Part shown: one piece after another, positions 1 through 8,299 of the stretch
Layout of the letters: each line of letters opens with the position of its first letter
How positions within the stretch are numbered: the stretch's first letter is position 1
NCBI RefSeq assembly: GCF_001676615.1
Contig: NZ_LYXZ01000040.1
Coordinates: forward strand, 1 to 64,000
DNA: 64,000 nt
Source of the DNA: Labrys sp. WJW
GTDB lineage: Bacteria; Pseudomonadota; Alphaproteobacteria; Rhizobiales; Labraceae
Direction of reading: 5' to 3'
Notes under the pieces: model-generated
The model's input: only the letters and a program-made list of their open reading frames with translations
Databases searched by the model: none
Told to the model about the DNA's origin: nothing
Translations under genes and position numbers: made by a program

Positions 1-100
1 AGCAAAGCGCGTTTAGACGGAAACGCTGTTTTGCTCTCGCTCTTTGGTTCGACGCGTCTTTGCGATTCGAGATGATTCCGTCTAATCGCAAAACGCTCCA
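1..100 (+). repeat. Dispersed double-hairpin repeat, copy A (5' end cut by window)
   Basis: One of four copies of a repeat of about 100 bp (others at 24477-24577, 25897-25997 and 34337-34440). It has two hairpin-forming halves. The first pairs GCAAAGCGCGTTT with AAACGC...TTTTGCTCT. The second pairs TTTGCGATTC with AATCGCAAA around a short spacer. The core GACGCGTCTTTGCGATTC is identical or nearly so in all copies. This copy lies upstream of the truncated haemoglobin gene. It does not encode protein. Confidence 0.85.
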
Positions 101-240
101 GCGCTTCCTGTCGCGAGCGGCAACACATCAGGCCGCCACTGCCCCGCCTGGCCAGCCGCGACGTGATGGCAGATTGCCGAGCCGGCAAATTGCAAGCACG
201 ATACCGATACAACCGGTGCAGCGCTCGACAGGTCGAAACG

Positions 241-690
241 ATGCAACAGCAGCTTCCCTCCGTTTACCAACAATTGGGCGGCGAAGACGGTATCTCCCGC
301 CTTGTCGATTTGTTCTACGACATCGTCGAGCAGGATCCGGCGGCGGCGCCCCTCCATGTCCTGCATCTGGACGGCCATGGCGTCGCCCATTCCCGGGTCG
401 AGCAGACCCGCTTCCTGATGGGCTTCTTCGGCGGGCCGCGCCTCTATGTCGAATTCCACGGGCATTCGGACGTCCGCGCCATCCATGCCCATGTGCCGAT
501 TACTGCCGAGACCCGCGACATCTGGATCCGCAGCATGGACAAGGCCTTCGACCAGGCCGGCCTGCCGCCTGACGTCAAGAACAGGGCCATGAAGGCGCTG
601 ACCACGGCCGCCCGTCTGGTGCACGACGTCAATCCGCTACGCAATCGCAACGACGGAACTGCCGATCGAGCGGGTTCGGACCGCTCCTAG
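241..690 (+). CDS. Group II truncated haemoglobin
   Basis: This encodes a 149-residue small haem protein that probably binds O2 or NO in the cytoplasm. Residues 5-130 match the group II truncated globin pattern: Tyr26 in LFYDIV at B10, the FGGPRLY segment at 63-69, His82 in RAIHAH as the likely proximal haem ligand, and Trp95 in RDIW at G8, the group II hallmark. The last 20 residues form a polar tail. The ATG at 241 was chosen because the globin fold starts right after it; an upstream ATG at 163 would add 26 residues without globin character. The gene stands alone and faces a convergent acetyltransferase gene 11 bp away. The group II call is firm; the physiological ligand is not shown. Confidence 0.88.
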   Translation: MQQQLPSVYQQLGGEDGISRLVDLFYDIVEQDPAAAPLHVLHLDGHGVAHSRVEQTRFLMGFFGGPRLYVEFHGHSDVRAIHAHVPITAETRDIWIRSMDKAFDQAGLPPDVKNRAMKALTTAARLVHDVNPLRNRNDGTADRAGSDRS

Positions 691-701
691 AGCGAGCCTT
701 T

Positions 702-1364
702 TTAGCCGAAGCTCAGCTTGCTTTTCTGCCGGCCGTCCGCCTCGAAATTGGCGGGGTCGAGCCACGCTTCGTAGCCTGCCTTGAGGCGCGGCCATTCACC
801 GTCGATGATCGAGAACCAGGCCGTGTCGCGGTTCTGTCCCTTGGCCACCATGTGCTGGCGGAACACGCCTTCGAAGGTGAAGCCGAAGCGCAGGGCCGCG
901 CGTTTGGAAGGCTCGTTGAGATTGTGGCACTTCCATTCGAAGCGGCGATAGCCCAGCGTCTCGAAGGCATGGCGGGCGAAGAGATAGAGCGCTTCCGTCG
1001 CCACCCTGGTGCGGGCGATCGCCGGCCCCCAGAGAATGCTGCCGATCTCGATGACGCCATGCACAGGGTCGATCCGCATCAGGGCCTGGCGGCCCTCGGC
1101 CTTGCCGCTCGCCTTGTCGACCACCGCGAAGAACATCGGATCGGCGGTCGAGGAGGCCTTGTCGAGCCAGGCCGAGAAGTCGGCGGCGCTCCCCGGCACG
1201 CCCTCGAACAGATAGCGGAAGCGCCCATCGGCCCCGGGCTCCCGGGCCGAATGCAGGAGGTCGGCGCCATGGCGCGCCGGATCGAGCGGCTCCAGGCGGG
1301 CATAGCGCCCATCGAGTACCACGCGCTCCGGGCGCGGTACGCCCTTCCAGGTCGAGAGATCCAT
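702..1364 (-). CDS. GNAT-family N-acetyltransferase (RimJ/RimL-like)
   Basis: A 220-residue protein of the large GNAT branch related to RimJ/RimL and to acetyltransferases of small amines. The N-terminus ARLEPLDPARHG is the usual opening strand of the family. IEIGSILWGPAIARTRVATEALYLF-type sequence around residues 110-140 is the acetyl-CoA pyrophosphate-binding region, and residues 150-175 (ECHNLNEPSKRAALRFGF-like) form the conserved strand-helix of RimJ-type enzymes. The substrate cannot be told from sequence. A GAAGGA ribosome binding site precedes the ATG. It lies just upstream, on the same strand, of no other gene and is convergent with the haemoglobin gene. Confidence 0.85.
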   Translation of the reverse strand: MDLSTWKGVPRPERVVLDGRYARLEPLDPARHGADLLHSAREPGADGRFRYLFEGVPGSAADFSAWLDKASSTADPMFFAVVDKASGKAEGRQALMRIDPVHGVIEIGSILWGPAIARTRVATEALYLFARHAFETLGYRRFEWKCHNLNEPSKRAALRFGFTFEGVFRQHMVAKGQNRDTAWFSIIDGEWPRLKAGYEAWLDPANFEADGRQKSKLSFG

Positions 1365-1401
1365 CGAATGTCCTTCGCGCAGATGCGATCAGATGATCAC
1401 A

Positions 1402-2103
1402 TTATTGCGGCGTGGCGATGCGTTGTTCAAGCGAAAGCACCTGCTGGCGAACAACGCCGGACAGGGCCTTGGAGGAGGCGACCGAGGTGAAGTCCGTATC
1501 GGGATGGGGCACATTGCCGGCACCGCGGAACACCTTCAGGCCATCCGGCATCACCACGATATCGCCATTGCGCAAGGTGGGGTCGACCGAGATCGGGATC
1601 TGCGGCAGGCCCCGCGCATTGGACTGGCAGGTACAGGCCGGGTTCTCGCTGTCGCGGAAAGCATAGGCGGTGGGCAGCGCGGTATAGAGGGCGCCGGCCT
1701 TGTCGACAGCCGACTCGATCGCCGGCTTGGTGTTGCCATTGCTGCCGTCATTGGAACCGCTCGCCTTGTACAACACCATCTGGCCGCCGGAGCAGGAGGC
1801 TTCGCACATCGAGGTCTGCATGTCCTCGTCGCGCTGGGAGCGGATGAATCCCGTGGCGAAATAATAACCGTCGCAGGTGCGCACGCAGTAGCCACGCGCC
1901 TTCGGCGTACTCACCACCGGCGCCGGAGCCGGGCGCGAACGCTGCTGCTGCGGCTGCTGTTGCGGCACGGGTGCCGGCGCCGGCCGCGATTCCTGGCGCG
2001 GACGGAACAGGAAATCGAACAGGCCGGCCTGAGCGCTGCCACCCACGGCGACCGTCAGGAGCATTCCAGCGGCAAGGGGGGCGGCAAAGCGTCTCAAAGT
2101 CAT
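1402..2103 (-). CDS. DUF2865 domain-containing secreted protein
   Basis: A 233-residue exported protein of unknown function. Residues 1-26 form a Sec signal peptide ending at AQA. A Pro/Gln-rich linker (roughly 35-65) follows, then a cysteine-rich domain starting at GYCVRTCDGYYF with a second motif SMCEASCSGGQ and a third CTCQSNARG, which together are typical of DUF2865. The six cysteines probably form disulphides in the periplasm or cell envelope. The family is largely confined to Alphaproteobacteria; its role is unknown. It lies about 100 bp downstream of the sugar-acid dehydratase gene on the same strand, with no sign of functional coupling. Confidence 0.85.
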   Translation of the reverse strand: MTLRRFAAPLAAGMLLTVAVGGSAQAGLFDFLFRPRQESRPAPAPVPQQQPQQQRSRPAPAPVVSTPKARGYCVRTCDGYYFATGFIRSQRDEDMQTSMCEASCSGGQMVLYKASGSNDGSNGNTKPAIESAVDKAGALYTALPTAYAFRDSENPACTCQSNARGLPQIPISVDPTLRNGDIVVMPDGLKVFRGAGNVPHPDTDFTSVASSKALSGVVRQQVLSLEQRIATPQ

Positions 2104-2201
2104 GGTACGGGTCCTACAGATCGTGAAGGGCCGGCAACAGCCGGCCCCGCCTTCTATGCGAGCATCCCGTCAAAATCATGTCGGTGGCGGTTCGTCACCG
2201 A

Positions 2202-4004
2202 TTAGTGATTGTCGCGGGGAACCCCATAGGTCTGGGCGACCTTCTGATACTTGACCGCGGGCTTGAGCACCATACCGTCGCCGAGCTGGTCCACCATGGC
2301 GCGCTGGATTTCCTGCCAGGGCGTCTGGCTCGGCGCATAATGGAAGCCGCCTGCCGCAGCGAGATCGGCGCGGCGCTTGGCCAGTTCCTCGTCGGAGATC
2401 AGGATATTGGCCTCGCCCTTGTTGAGGTCGATGCGCACCTTGTCGCCCGTCTGCAGGATGGCAAGGCCGCCGCCAGCCGCCGCTTCCGGCGAGGCGTTGA
2501 GGATGGAAGGCGAGCCCGACGTGCCCGACTGGCGCCCGTCGCCGATGCAGGGCAGCGAGGTGATGCCGCGCTTGATCAGGGCCGCCGGCGGCTGCATGTT
2601 CACCACTTCCGCCGCGCCGGGATAGCCGATCGGCCCGGTGCCGCGGATGAACAGCATGCAGTGCTCGTCGATGCCGAGCGAGGGATCCTCGATGCGGTGA
2701 TGATAGTCCTCCGGGCCCTCGAACACGATGGCCCGGCCCTCGAAGGCGCCGGGGTTCTTGGGATCTGCGAGATAGCGATCGTGGAATTCCTTGGAGATCA
2801 CGCTGGTCTTCATGATCGCCGAATCGAACAGATTGCCCGAGAGCACGATGAAGCCGGCATCCTGCACCAGCGCGGTGTCGAAGCTGCGGATCACGTCGGG
2901 CAATTCGACCTTGGCATCCTTGCAGTTCTCGCCGATCGACTTGCCGTTCACGGTGAGCGCATTCTCGTGGATGAGCTTGTGCTTCATCAATTCGGCGACC
3001 ACCGCCGGCACGCCGCCGGCATGCTGGTAGTCCTCGCCGAGATATTTGCCGGCCGGCTGCAGGTTCACCAGCAGCGGCACCTTGTGGCCGATGGTCTGCC
3101 AGTCGCGGATGTCGAGCTCGACCCCGATATGGCGGGCGATGGCGTTGATGTGGATCGGCGCATTGGTGGAGCCGCCGATGGCCGAATTGACGACGATGAC
3201 GTTTTCGAAGGCCTCGCGCGTCATGATGTCGGAGGGCTTGAGGTCCTCGCGTACCATGTCGACGATGCGCTTGCCGGTCTCATAGGAAATCTGCTGGCGC
3301 TCGCGATAGGGCGCGGGAATGGCGGCCGACCCCGGCAGCTGCATGCCGAGCGCCTCTGCCAGAGAGTTCATGGTGGTGGCGGTGCCCATGGTGTTGCAGT
3401 AGCCGGTCGAGGGGGCCGACGAAGCCACCATCTCCATGAAGTTCTCATAGTCGATCTCGCCGGTGGCGAGCATCTCGCGCGCCTTCCAGACCACCGTGCC
3501 CGAACCGGTACGCTCGCCATGCCACCAGCCGTTGAGCATCGGGCCGACCGACAGGGCAATGGCCGGAATATTCACGGTGGCTGCTGCCATCAGGCAGGCG
3601 GGCGTGGTCTTGTCGCAGCCGATCGTCAGCACCACGCCGTCGATCGGATAGCCATAGAGCAGTTCGACCAGGCCGAGATAGGCCAGGTTGCGGTCGAGCG
3701 CGGCACCGGGACGCTTGCCGGTTTCCTGGATCGGATGCACAGGAAATTCGAAGGCGATGCCGCCTGCCTCGCGGATACCCTCGCGCACGCGCTCGGCCAG
3801 CACGAGATGGTGGCGGTTGCAGGGGGAGAGGTCCGAACCGGTCTGGGCGATGCCGATGATCGGCTTGCCCGACTGCAATTCCTTACGGGTCAGGCCGAAA
3901 TTGAGCTGGCGTTCGATATAGAGCGCGGTCATGCCCGGATTGTCCGGATTGTCGTACCAGGCCTGCGACCGCAATCTTTTCGTCTTGTTCTTGGTGTCAG
4001 CCAT
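2202..4004 (-). CDS. IlvD/Edd-family sugar-acid dehydratase (xylonate/arabonate dehydratase type)
   Basis: A 600-residue iron-sulphur dehydratase that removes water from a sugar acid to give a 2-keto-3-deoxy acid. Three cysteines expected to hold the cluster are visible: Cys62 in [10 protein letters not shown], Cys130 in [10 protein letters not shown] and Cys203 in GYCNTMGTA. The C-terminal half has the [18 protein letters not shown] motif with the catalytic serine region. Length and the opening DNPGMTALY...TGSDLSPCN fit pentonate dehydratases (D-xylonate or L-arabonate) better than dihydroxy-acid dehydratase IlvD. The exact substrate is inferred only. An AGGGAGG ribosome binding site precedes the ATG. 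A KDG-type kinase gene at 7188 could act on a related product but is not in the same operon. Confidence 0.85.
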   Translation of the reverse strand: MADTKNKTKRLRSQAWYDNPDNPGMTALYIERQLNFGLTRKELQSGKPIIGIAQTGSDLSPCNRHHLVLAERVREGIREAGGIAFEFPVHPIQETGKRPGAALDRNLAYLGLVELLYGYPIDGVVLTIGCDKTTPACLMAAATVNIPAIALSVGPMLNGWWHGERTGSGTVVWKAREMLATGEIDYENFMEMVASSAPSTGYCNTMGTATTMNSLAEALGMQLPGSAAIPAPYRERQQISYETGKRIVDMVREDLKPSDIMTREAFENVIVVNSAIGGSTNAPIHINAIARHIGVELDIRDWQTIGHKVPLLVNLQPAGKYLGEDYQHAGGVPAVVAELMKHKLIHENALTVNGKSIGENCKDAKVELPDVIRSFDTALVQDAGFIVLSGNLFDSAIMKTSVISKEFHDRYLADPKNPGAFEGRAIVFEGPEDYHHRIEDPSLGIDEHCMLFIRGTGPIGYPGAAEVVNMQPPAALIKRGITSLPCIGDGRQSGTSGSPSILNASPEAAAGGGLAILQTGDKVRIDLNKGEANILISDEELAKRRADLAAAGGFHYAPSQTPWQEIQRAMVDQLGDGMVLKPAVKYQKVAQTYGVPRDNH

Positions 4005-4323
4005 GGCAAGCCTCCCTGTCTTCGTGCCCCGCCTGCGTCGTCGGCAGGTGGCAGTCTTCCTGCAACCAGACGACTTAACACTTTTGTCAGACTATTCGCA
4101 ACGCCTAAGCGACGAATAGCAGGACGATGCCTTGGGCGGCTTTTTACGGCGAGATCGGAGGCCAAGGCGCTTTGCGGTCCGGCGGAATCGCCGCGAATCG
4201 CAGACGCGCGGCACCACCGTCGATAAGCTGTTGTTTCTACGCACTTTCTCAATCGAAAAGTCTAGCGGCTTTTCGGGAAAATGCTCCAGGAATTATTCGG
4301 GGAAGGATGGCAATCGACGAGGC
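4005..4323. promoter_or_regulatory. Intergenic region with a short inverted repeat upstream of the dehydratase
   Basis: About 320 bp without a gene between the dehydratase start and the end of the acyltransferase gene. It must hold the promoter of the dehydratase. The arms CTATTCG (4092-4098) and CGAATAG (4113-4119) lie about 90 bp upstream of its start and could be an operator. Nothing else was recognised. Confidence 0.3.
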
Positions 4324-5439
4324 TCACGCACCGGCCGATGATGCCGGCCGATAGGTCCAGCGGCGCACGCCCTCCGCCAAGGCCCGCCGCAGCGGTTCGT
4401 CATAGAGCTTGAGCAGGACGAAACTCGCCACGCAGACGATGACGATCACGGCCGGCCCTTCGATGCCGGCGTTCTGCTCGCCGAAACGCAGGCGATAGAG
4501 GCCGTTGATCCAGCAGAACAGCGGATAATGCAGGCAATAGATCGGATAGGACAGGTCACCGCTGAGGGAAGACCAGGTGGCAAATCGTCCCTGCAGGGCC
4601 GTGCGCGCGCCGGCCAGGATCAGCAGGGGCGCCAGCAGCGCGATCCAGACGAGCTGCATCCAGAGCGGCACCTCGAAGGGCAGATAGAACAGCACCGCCA
4701 TTCCCGCCGCAAGCGTCCAGAACAGGCGCGGGCCGCCCAGCCAGCGCGGCAGGCGGTCGAGCAGGTGAAAGACGGCGACACCGGCGAAGAAGGAGGCTCC
4801 GACGCGCGGAAATCCGCGCCAGAACGTATCCGTGGTATCGCCGCCCAGGCCGGTGAAGGGCAGGACCGCCAGGCAGCCGAGGAAGAGAGCGATCGCGAGC
4901 GGGAGCTGGCTCACCCGCCGCGTCGTCCACCAGAACGCATTGACGGCCAGTTCCAGGAACAGCGAATATTGCGGGCCGTTCAGCGGGAAGACCTGGGGCC
5001 CGCCGATGGCGCCGGGCGCATCGGGATAGGGCAGATTGACCAGGCCGAGCAGCAGGGCCAGCGTCAGCGCGGCAAAGGGCACCTCGCCCTCGAGATGCCC
5101 CGAACGCAGCCCGACATAGAGCGCGCTGACCACCAGCCCCAATACGATCAGCGGCATCAGCCGGATCAGCCTGGCGCGCATGAAGCCGGAAAACGACAGG
5201 GACTGCCGGCGCTTGCCATAGGCCAGGCTCAGGACGAAACCGCTCAGGCAGAAGAACAGGTCGACGGCGAGGCTGGCATTGGAAGCCAGGCCCGGGATAT
5301 CGAACCAGTGGCCGAGATGGAAGATCAGCACGGATAGCGCGGCAAAGCCGCGCAAGCCGTCCAATGACGCCAAGTGCTGCGGCGAGCGGCCGGCCTCCCG
5401 CTCCCCAGAGCCAAGCGCTTGAGGCGTCGTCACGGCCAT
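4324..5439 (-). CDS. Acyltransferase 3 family membrane protein (OafA/YrhL type)
   Basis: A 371-residue integral membrane acyltransferase that typically O-acetylates a surface sugar. The start of the domain, HLASLDGLRGFAALSVLIFH at about residues 22-41, carries the conserved Asp-Gly-Leu-Arg-Gly box and the catalytic-type histidine of the family. About ten hydrophobic segments follow, with the family's DLFFCLSGFVLS segment near residue 60. No SGNH domain is fused. It could modify the polysaccharide made by the cluster at 40.5-60 kb, but nothing links them beyond function. The start was chosen at an ATG with an AAGG box 11 bp upstream. Confidence 0.87.
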   Translation of the reverse strand: MAVTTPQALGSGEREAGRSPQHLASLDGLRGFAALSVLIFHLGHWFDIPGLASNASLAVDLFFCLSGFVLSLAYGKRRQSLSFSGFMRARLIRLMPLIVLGLVVSALYVGLRSGHLEGEVPFAALTLALLLGLVNLPYPDAPGAIGGPQVFPLNGPQYSLFLELAVNAFWWTTRRVSQLPLAIALFLGCLAVLPFTGLGGDTTDTFWRGFPRVGASFFAGVAVFHLLDRLPRWLGGPRLFWTLAAGMAVLFYLPFEVPLWMQLVWIALLAPLLILAGARTALQGRFATWSSLSGDLSYPIYCLHYPLFCWINGLYRLRFGEQNAGIEGPAVIVIVCVASFVLLKLYDEPLRRALAEGVRRWTYRPASSAGA

Positions 5440-5460
5440 CGCCAGTAACCTTCAGTCGTC

Positions 5461-5476
5461 GATCTTGTTCAAGATC
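5461..5476. promoter_or_regulatory. Near-perfect 16-bp palindrome upstream of the acyltransferase gene
   Basis: GATCTTG and CAAGATC form 7-bp arms around a 2-bp centre, 22 bp upstream of the acyltransferase start. The position suits a repressor site. No cognate regulator can be named. Confidence 0.3.
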
Positions 5477-5724
5477 AACCTGAGCCAGATCGCGCCTGTT
5501 TCGTCAATTCAGCCACATGGAGGCGTCGCCCTACGCCGACTAGACTTCGGAAGGAGGCAATCATGCCTGGCCTGCCCGGCACTCCGGCTTTCGGATGAAG
5601 TCGAAATCATCCTTGACACGCGCCCTACTGCGATTTGCAAAGACAGGAGGATGCGCCCGCATTAAATCTTGCCTTGCTCGCGATTCCCGCCATAGCCCTT
5701 GCACCGCCAGGACATGCCATCCCG

Positions 5725-6927
5725 ATGACTTCCCCCAGCGCGCCACATCTCGTTCCGGCCTTCTCGCGCATCGGCGAGGAGAATGCCTTCGCCGTGCTCG
5801 CCAGGGCGACGGATCTCGCACGCGAGGGGCGCGACATCATCAATCTGGGCATCGGCCAGCCCGATTTTCCCACGCCCGACCATATCGTCGAAGCCGGCAT
5901 CAAGGCGCTGCGCGACGGCCATCACGGCTATACGCCGGCCACCGGCATCCTGCCCCTGCGCGAAGCGGTGGCCGAGGACGTCGAGCGCCGCACCGGCGTC
6001 GCCGTCTCGCCCGACGAGGTCATCGTGGTGCCGGGCGGCAAGGTCACCATGTTCATGGCCATCCTGATGTTCGGCGAGCCCGGCGCGGAAATCCTCTATC
6101 CCGATCCCGGCTTTCCGATCTATCGCTCGATGATCGAGTTCACCGGCGCCACGCCGGTGCCGGTGCCGATCCGCGAGGAGAACGGCTTTGCCTTCTCGGC
6201 GGCCGAGACGCTGGCCCTGATCACGCCGAAGACCCGCCTCCTCATCCTCAACTCGCCGGCCAACCCCACGGGCGGCGTCACGCCCAAGGCCGAGATCGAC
6301 GCGCTGGTGAAGGGGCTGGAGGCCCATCCCCATGTCGCCATCCTCTCCGACGAGATCTACAGCCAGATGAGCTATGACGGGCTCCAGCACGTCTCGCTCC
6401 TGAGCTACCCCTCCATCCGCGACCGCCTGATCCTGCTCGACGGCTGGTCCAAGACCTATGCCATGACCGGCTGGCGCATGGGCTTCTCGCTCTGGCCGAA
6501 AGCCTGGGGGGATGCCGCCCGCAAGCTGGCGGTCAATTCCTATTCCTGCGTCAATGCCAGCGCGCAATGGGCCGGGCTCGCCGCCCTCACCGGCCCGCAG
6601 GACGCGGTGCATGCCATGGTCGCCGAGTTCGACCGGCGCCGGAAGATCGTGGTCGACGGCCTCAACCAATTGCCCGGCGTCAGTTCCGTGGTGCCGAAGG
6701 GCGCCTTCTATGCCTTCCCCAACATCCGGGCGACCGGCTGGAAGGCCAAGCCCCTCGCCTCCGCCCTCCTCGAAAAGGCCGGCGTCGCCACCATCGGCGG
6801 CCCCGATTTCGGCGTCTATGGCGAAGGCTATGTCCGGCTCTCCTACGCCAATTCCGCCGAGAACATCCGGCGGGCCCTGGCGCGCATGGGCGAGTTCCTC
6901 CACGCCAATCCGGGCGCGGGGGCGTAG
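5725..6927 (+). CDS. Pyridoxal-phosphate aminotransferase, class I/II (AspC-like fold)
   Basis: A 400-residue fold-type I aminotransferase that moves an amino group between an amino acid and a 2-oxo acid in the cytoplasm. Visible motifs are NLGIGQPDFPTP (40-51), the HHGYTPATGILPLR segment, NSPANPTGG (176-184) with the Asn that contacts PLP, the aspartate in LSDEIY (about 209), and the Schiff-base lysine Lys243 in WSKTYAMTGWRMG. The C-terminal YVRLSYANS carries the substrate carboxylate-binding arginine. The ATG at 5725 is preferred because upstream residues are not family-like. Donor and acceptor are not predictable. It stands alone, followed by an intergenic palindrome. Confidence 0.9.
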   Translation: MTSPSAPHLVPAFSRIGEENAFAVLARATDLAREGRDIINLGIGQPDFPTPDHIVEAGIKALRDGHHGYTPATGILPLREAVAEDVERRTGVAVSPDEVIVVPGGKVTMFMAILMFGEPGAEILYPDPGFPIYRSMIEFTGATPVPVPIREENGFAFSAAETLALITPKTRLLILNSPANPTGGVTPKAEIDALVKGLEAHPHVAILSDEIYSQMSYDGLQHVSLLSYPSIRDRLILLDGWSKTYAMTGWRMGFSLWPKAWGDAARKLAVNSYSCVNASAQWAGLAALTGPQDAVHAMVAEFDRRRKIVVDGLNQLPGVSSVVPKGAFYAFPNIRATGWKAKPLASALLEKAGVATIGGPDFGVYGEGYVRLSYANSAENIRRALARMGEFLHANPGAGA

Positions 6928-6990
6928 AAGACGGACGTTGCGATCCGCGTTGGACGAGGCAGGATGAAGCAAGCCGAGGCGCAACGCCGA

Positions 6991-7113
6991 TGTCCCCCTC
7001 GCCCCGCGAGCGGGGAGAGGGTAAGGGTGAGGGGCAGCTCAATACTCGCCCACCCCCTTGCGCCGCCCCTCATCCTCACCTTCTCCCCGTAAGAACGGGG
7101 CGAAGGAGCGGCC
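6991..7113. repeat. Intergenic imperfect palindrome
   Basis: A GC-rich inverted repeat between the aminotransferase and the sugar kinase. The left arm contains CCCTCGCCCCG...CGGGGAGAGGGT and TGAGGGGC; the right arm contains GCCCCTCATCCTCACC and TTCTCCCCGT...CGGGGCGAAGG. Such sequences are widespread extragenic palindromes in GC-rich Proteobacteria. No coding potential is evident. Confidence 0.7.
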
Positions 7114-7187
7114 AGCGTCGCGCCACCATCATGCTGGCATAGTGCCCCACGCTTCCACTTCGATCTGAATTCGCAAGGAACAACGAC

Positions 7188-8099
7188 ATGACCGATCTCG
7201 TCTCCATCGGCGAATGCATGGTGGAATTGTCGCGCCGCGGAGACGGCATGTCGCTGGGCTATGGCGGCGACACCTTCAACACCGCCGTCTACGCCGCCCG
7301 CCTCGGGCTCGACGTCGCCTATGCCACGGCGCTGGGGGACGACCCCTATTCCCAGGCGATCGCCGACCTTGCCGCCGGCGAGAAGGTCGGCATGGCCGGC
7401 GTGCCGCGCCTGGCCGGCCGGGTGCCCGGCCTCTATGTCATCGAGACCGATGCCAAGGGCGAGCGGCGCTTCTATTATTGGCGCGACAGCGCGCCGGCCC
7501 GCAGCCTGTTCGAGCTTCCCGAGGCCGACGCGCTGATCGCCCGCATCGAGAGCGCGGGAATCGTCTATTTCTCGGGCATTACGCTGTCGCTCTATGCGCC
7601 GGCGGGCCTGGAGCGCTTCGCTGAGGTGCTGGGCCGCGCCAAGGCCGCCGGCGCCGCGATCGCCTTCGACGGCAATTACCGCCCGCGCGGCTGGGGCGGC
7701 GATCCCGCCCGCGCCCGCCAGGTCTTCGGCCGCTTCCTGCCGCTGGTCGACATCGTCATGCCGACCTTCGACGACGAGCAGGCCCTGTGGGGCGATGCCA
7801 CGCCGCAGGACAGCATCGCCCGCCTCGCCGGCCATGGCATCGGCGAGATCGCGGTGAAGGACGGCACCAACGGCGCCTTCCTGCGCCAAGGCGGCATCGA
7901 TGGCCATGTGCCAGTGCCGCAAACCGTCTCGCCCGTCGACACCACCGCCGCCGGCGACAGCTTCAACGCCGGCTACCTTGCCGCCCGCCGGCGCGATCGC
8001 TCCAATGAAGAAGCCGCCCTGCAGGGCCACCGCCTTGCCGCGCGCGTGATCACCCATCGCGGCGCCATCATTCCTTCCGAGGCGATGGCGGGATTGTGA
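7188..8099 (+). CDS. kdgK: PfkB-family sugar kinase, 2-keto-3-deoxygluconate kinase type
   Basis: A 303-residue ribokinase-family enzyme predicted to phosphorylate 2-keto-3-deoxygluconate or a related keto-deoxy acid with ATP. The N-terminus LVSIGECMVELS and the substrate region LGYGGDTFNTAVYAAR (near residues 24-39) fit KDG kinases. The C-terminal signature DTTAAGDSFNAGY contains the anion-hole glycine and the catalytic aspartate. An AAGGAA ribosome binding site lies 7 bp before the ATG. It is monocistronic, sandwiched between a palindromic repeat and mprF. The KDG assignment rests on overall resemblance, so a different sugar substrate is possible. Confidence 0.82.
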   Translation: MTDLVSIGECMVELSRRGDGMSLGYGGDTFNTAVYAARLGLDVAYATALGDDPYSQAIADLAAGEKVGMAGVPRLAGRVPGLYVIETDAKGERRFYYWRDSAPARSLFELPEADALIARIESAGIVYFSGITLSLYAPAGLERFAEVLGRAKAAGAAIAFDGNYRPRGWGGDPARARQVFGRFLPLVDIVMPTFDDEQALWGDATPQDSIARLAGHGIGEIAVKDGTNGAFLRQGGIDGHVPVPQTVSPVDTTAAGDSFNAGYLAARRRDRSNEEAALQGHRLAARVITHRGAIIPSEAMAGL

Positions 8100-8299
8100 C
8101 TCACAATTCACGCGGCTGCCGTTGGAATGCCATGTTCTGTCAGCATGAACGGCCCGTCTCCTGATCCTGGACTGAACAATTCAGGAGTGGATACCGGGCA
8201 CGGTGGCCACTTCGAACCCGTTCTACTGCTGACAGGGGGCTCTGATCGTATAGAAACGATCCAGCAGCTGGGACAATCGCATTGAAACGGGAACAAGGC

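Noticed and set aside
2178-4226. Long open frame on the + strand opposite the dehydratase gene
   Set aside because: It is a GC-rich antisense shadow. The - strand product matches a full enzyme family with three cluster cysteines; the + frame has no recognisable motif.
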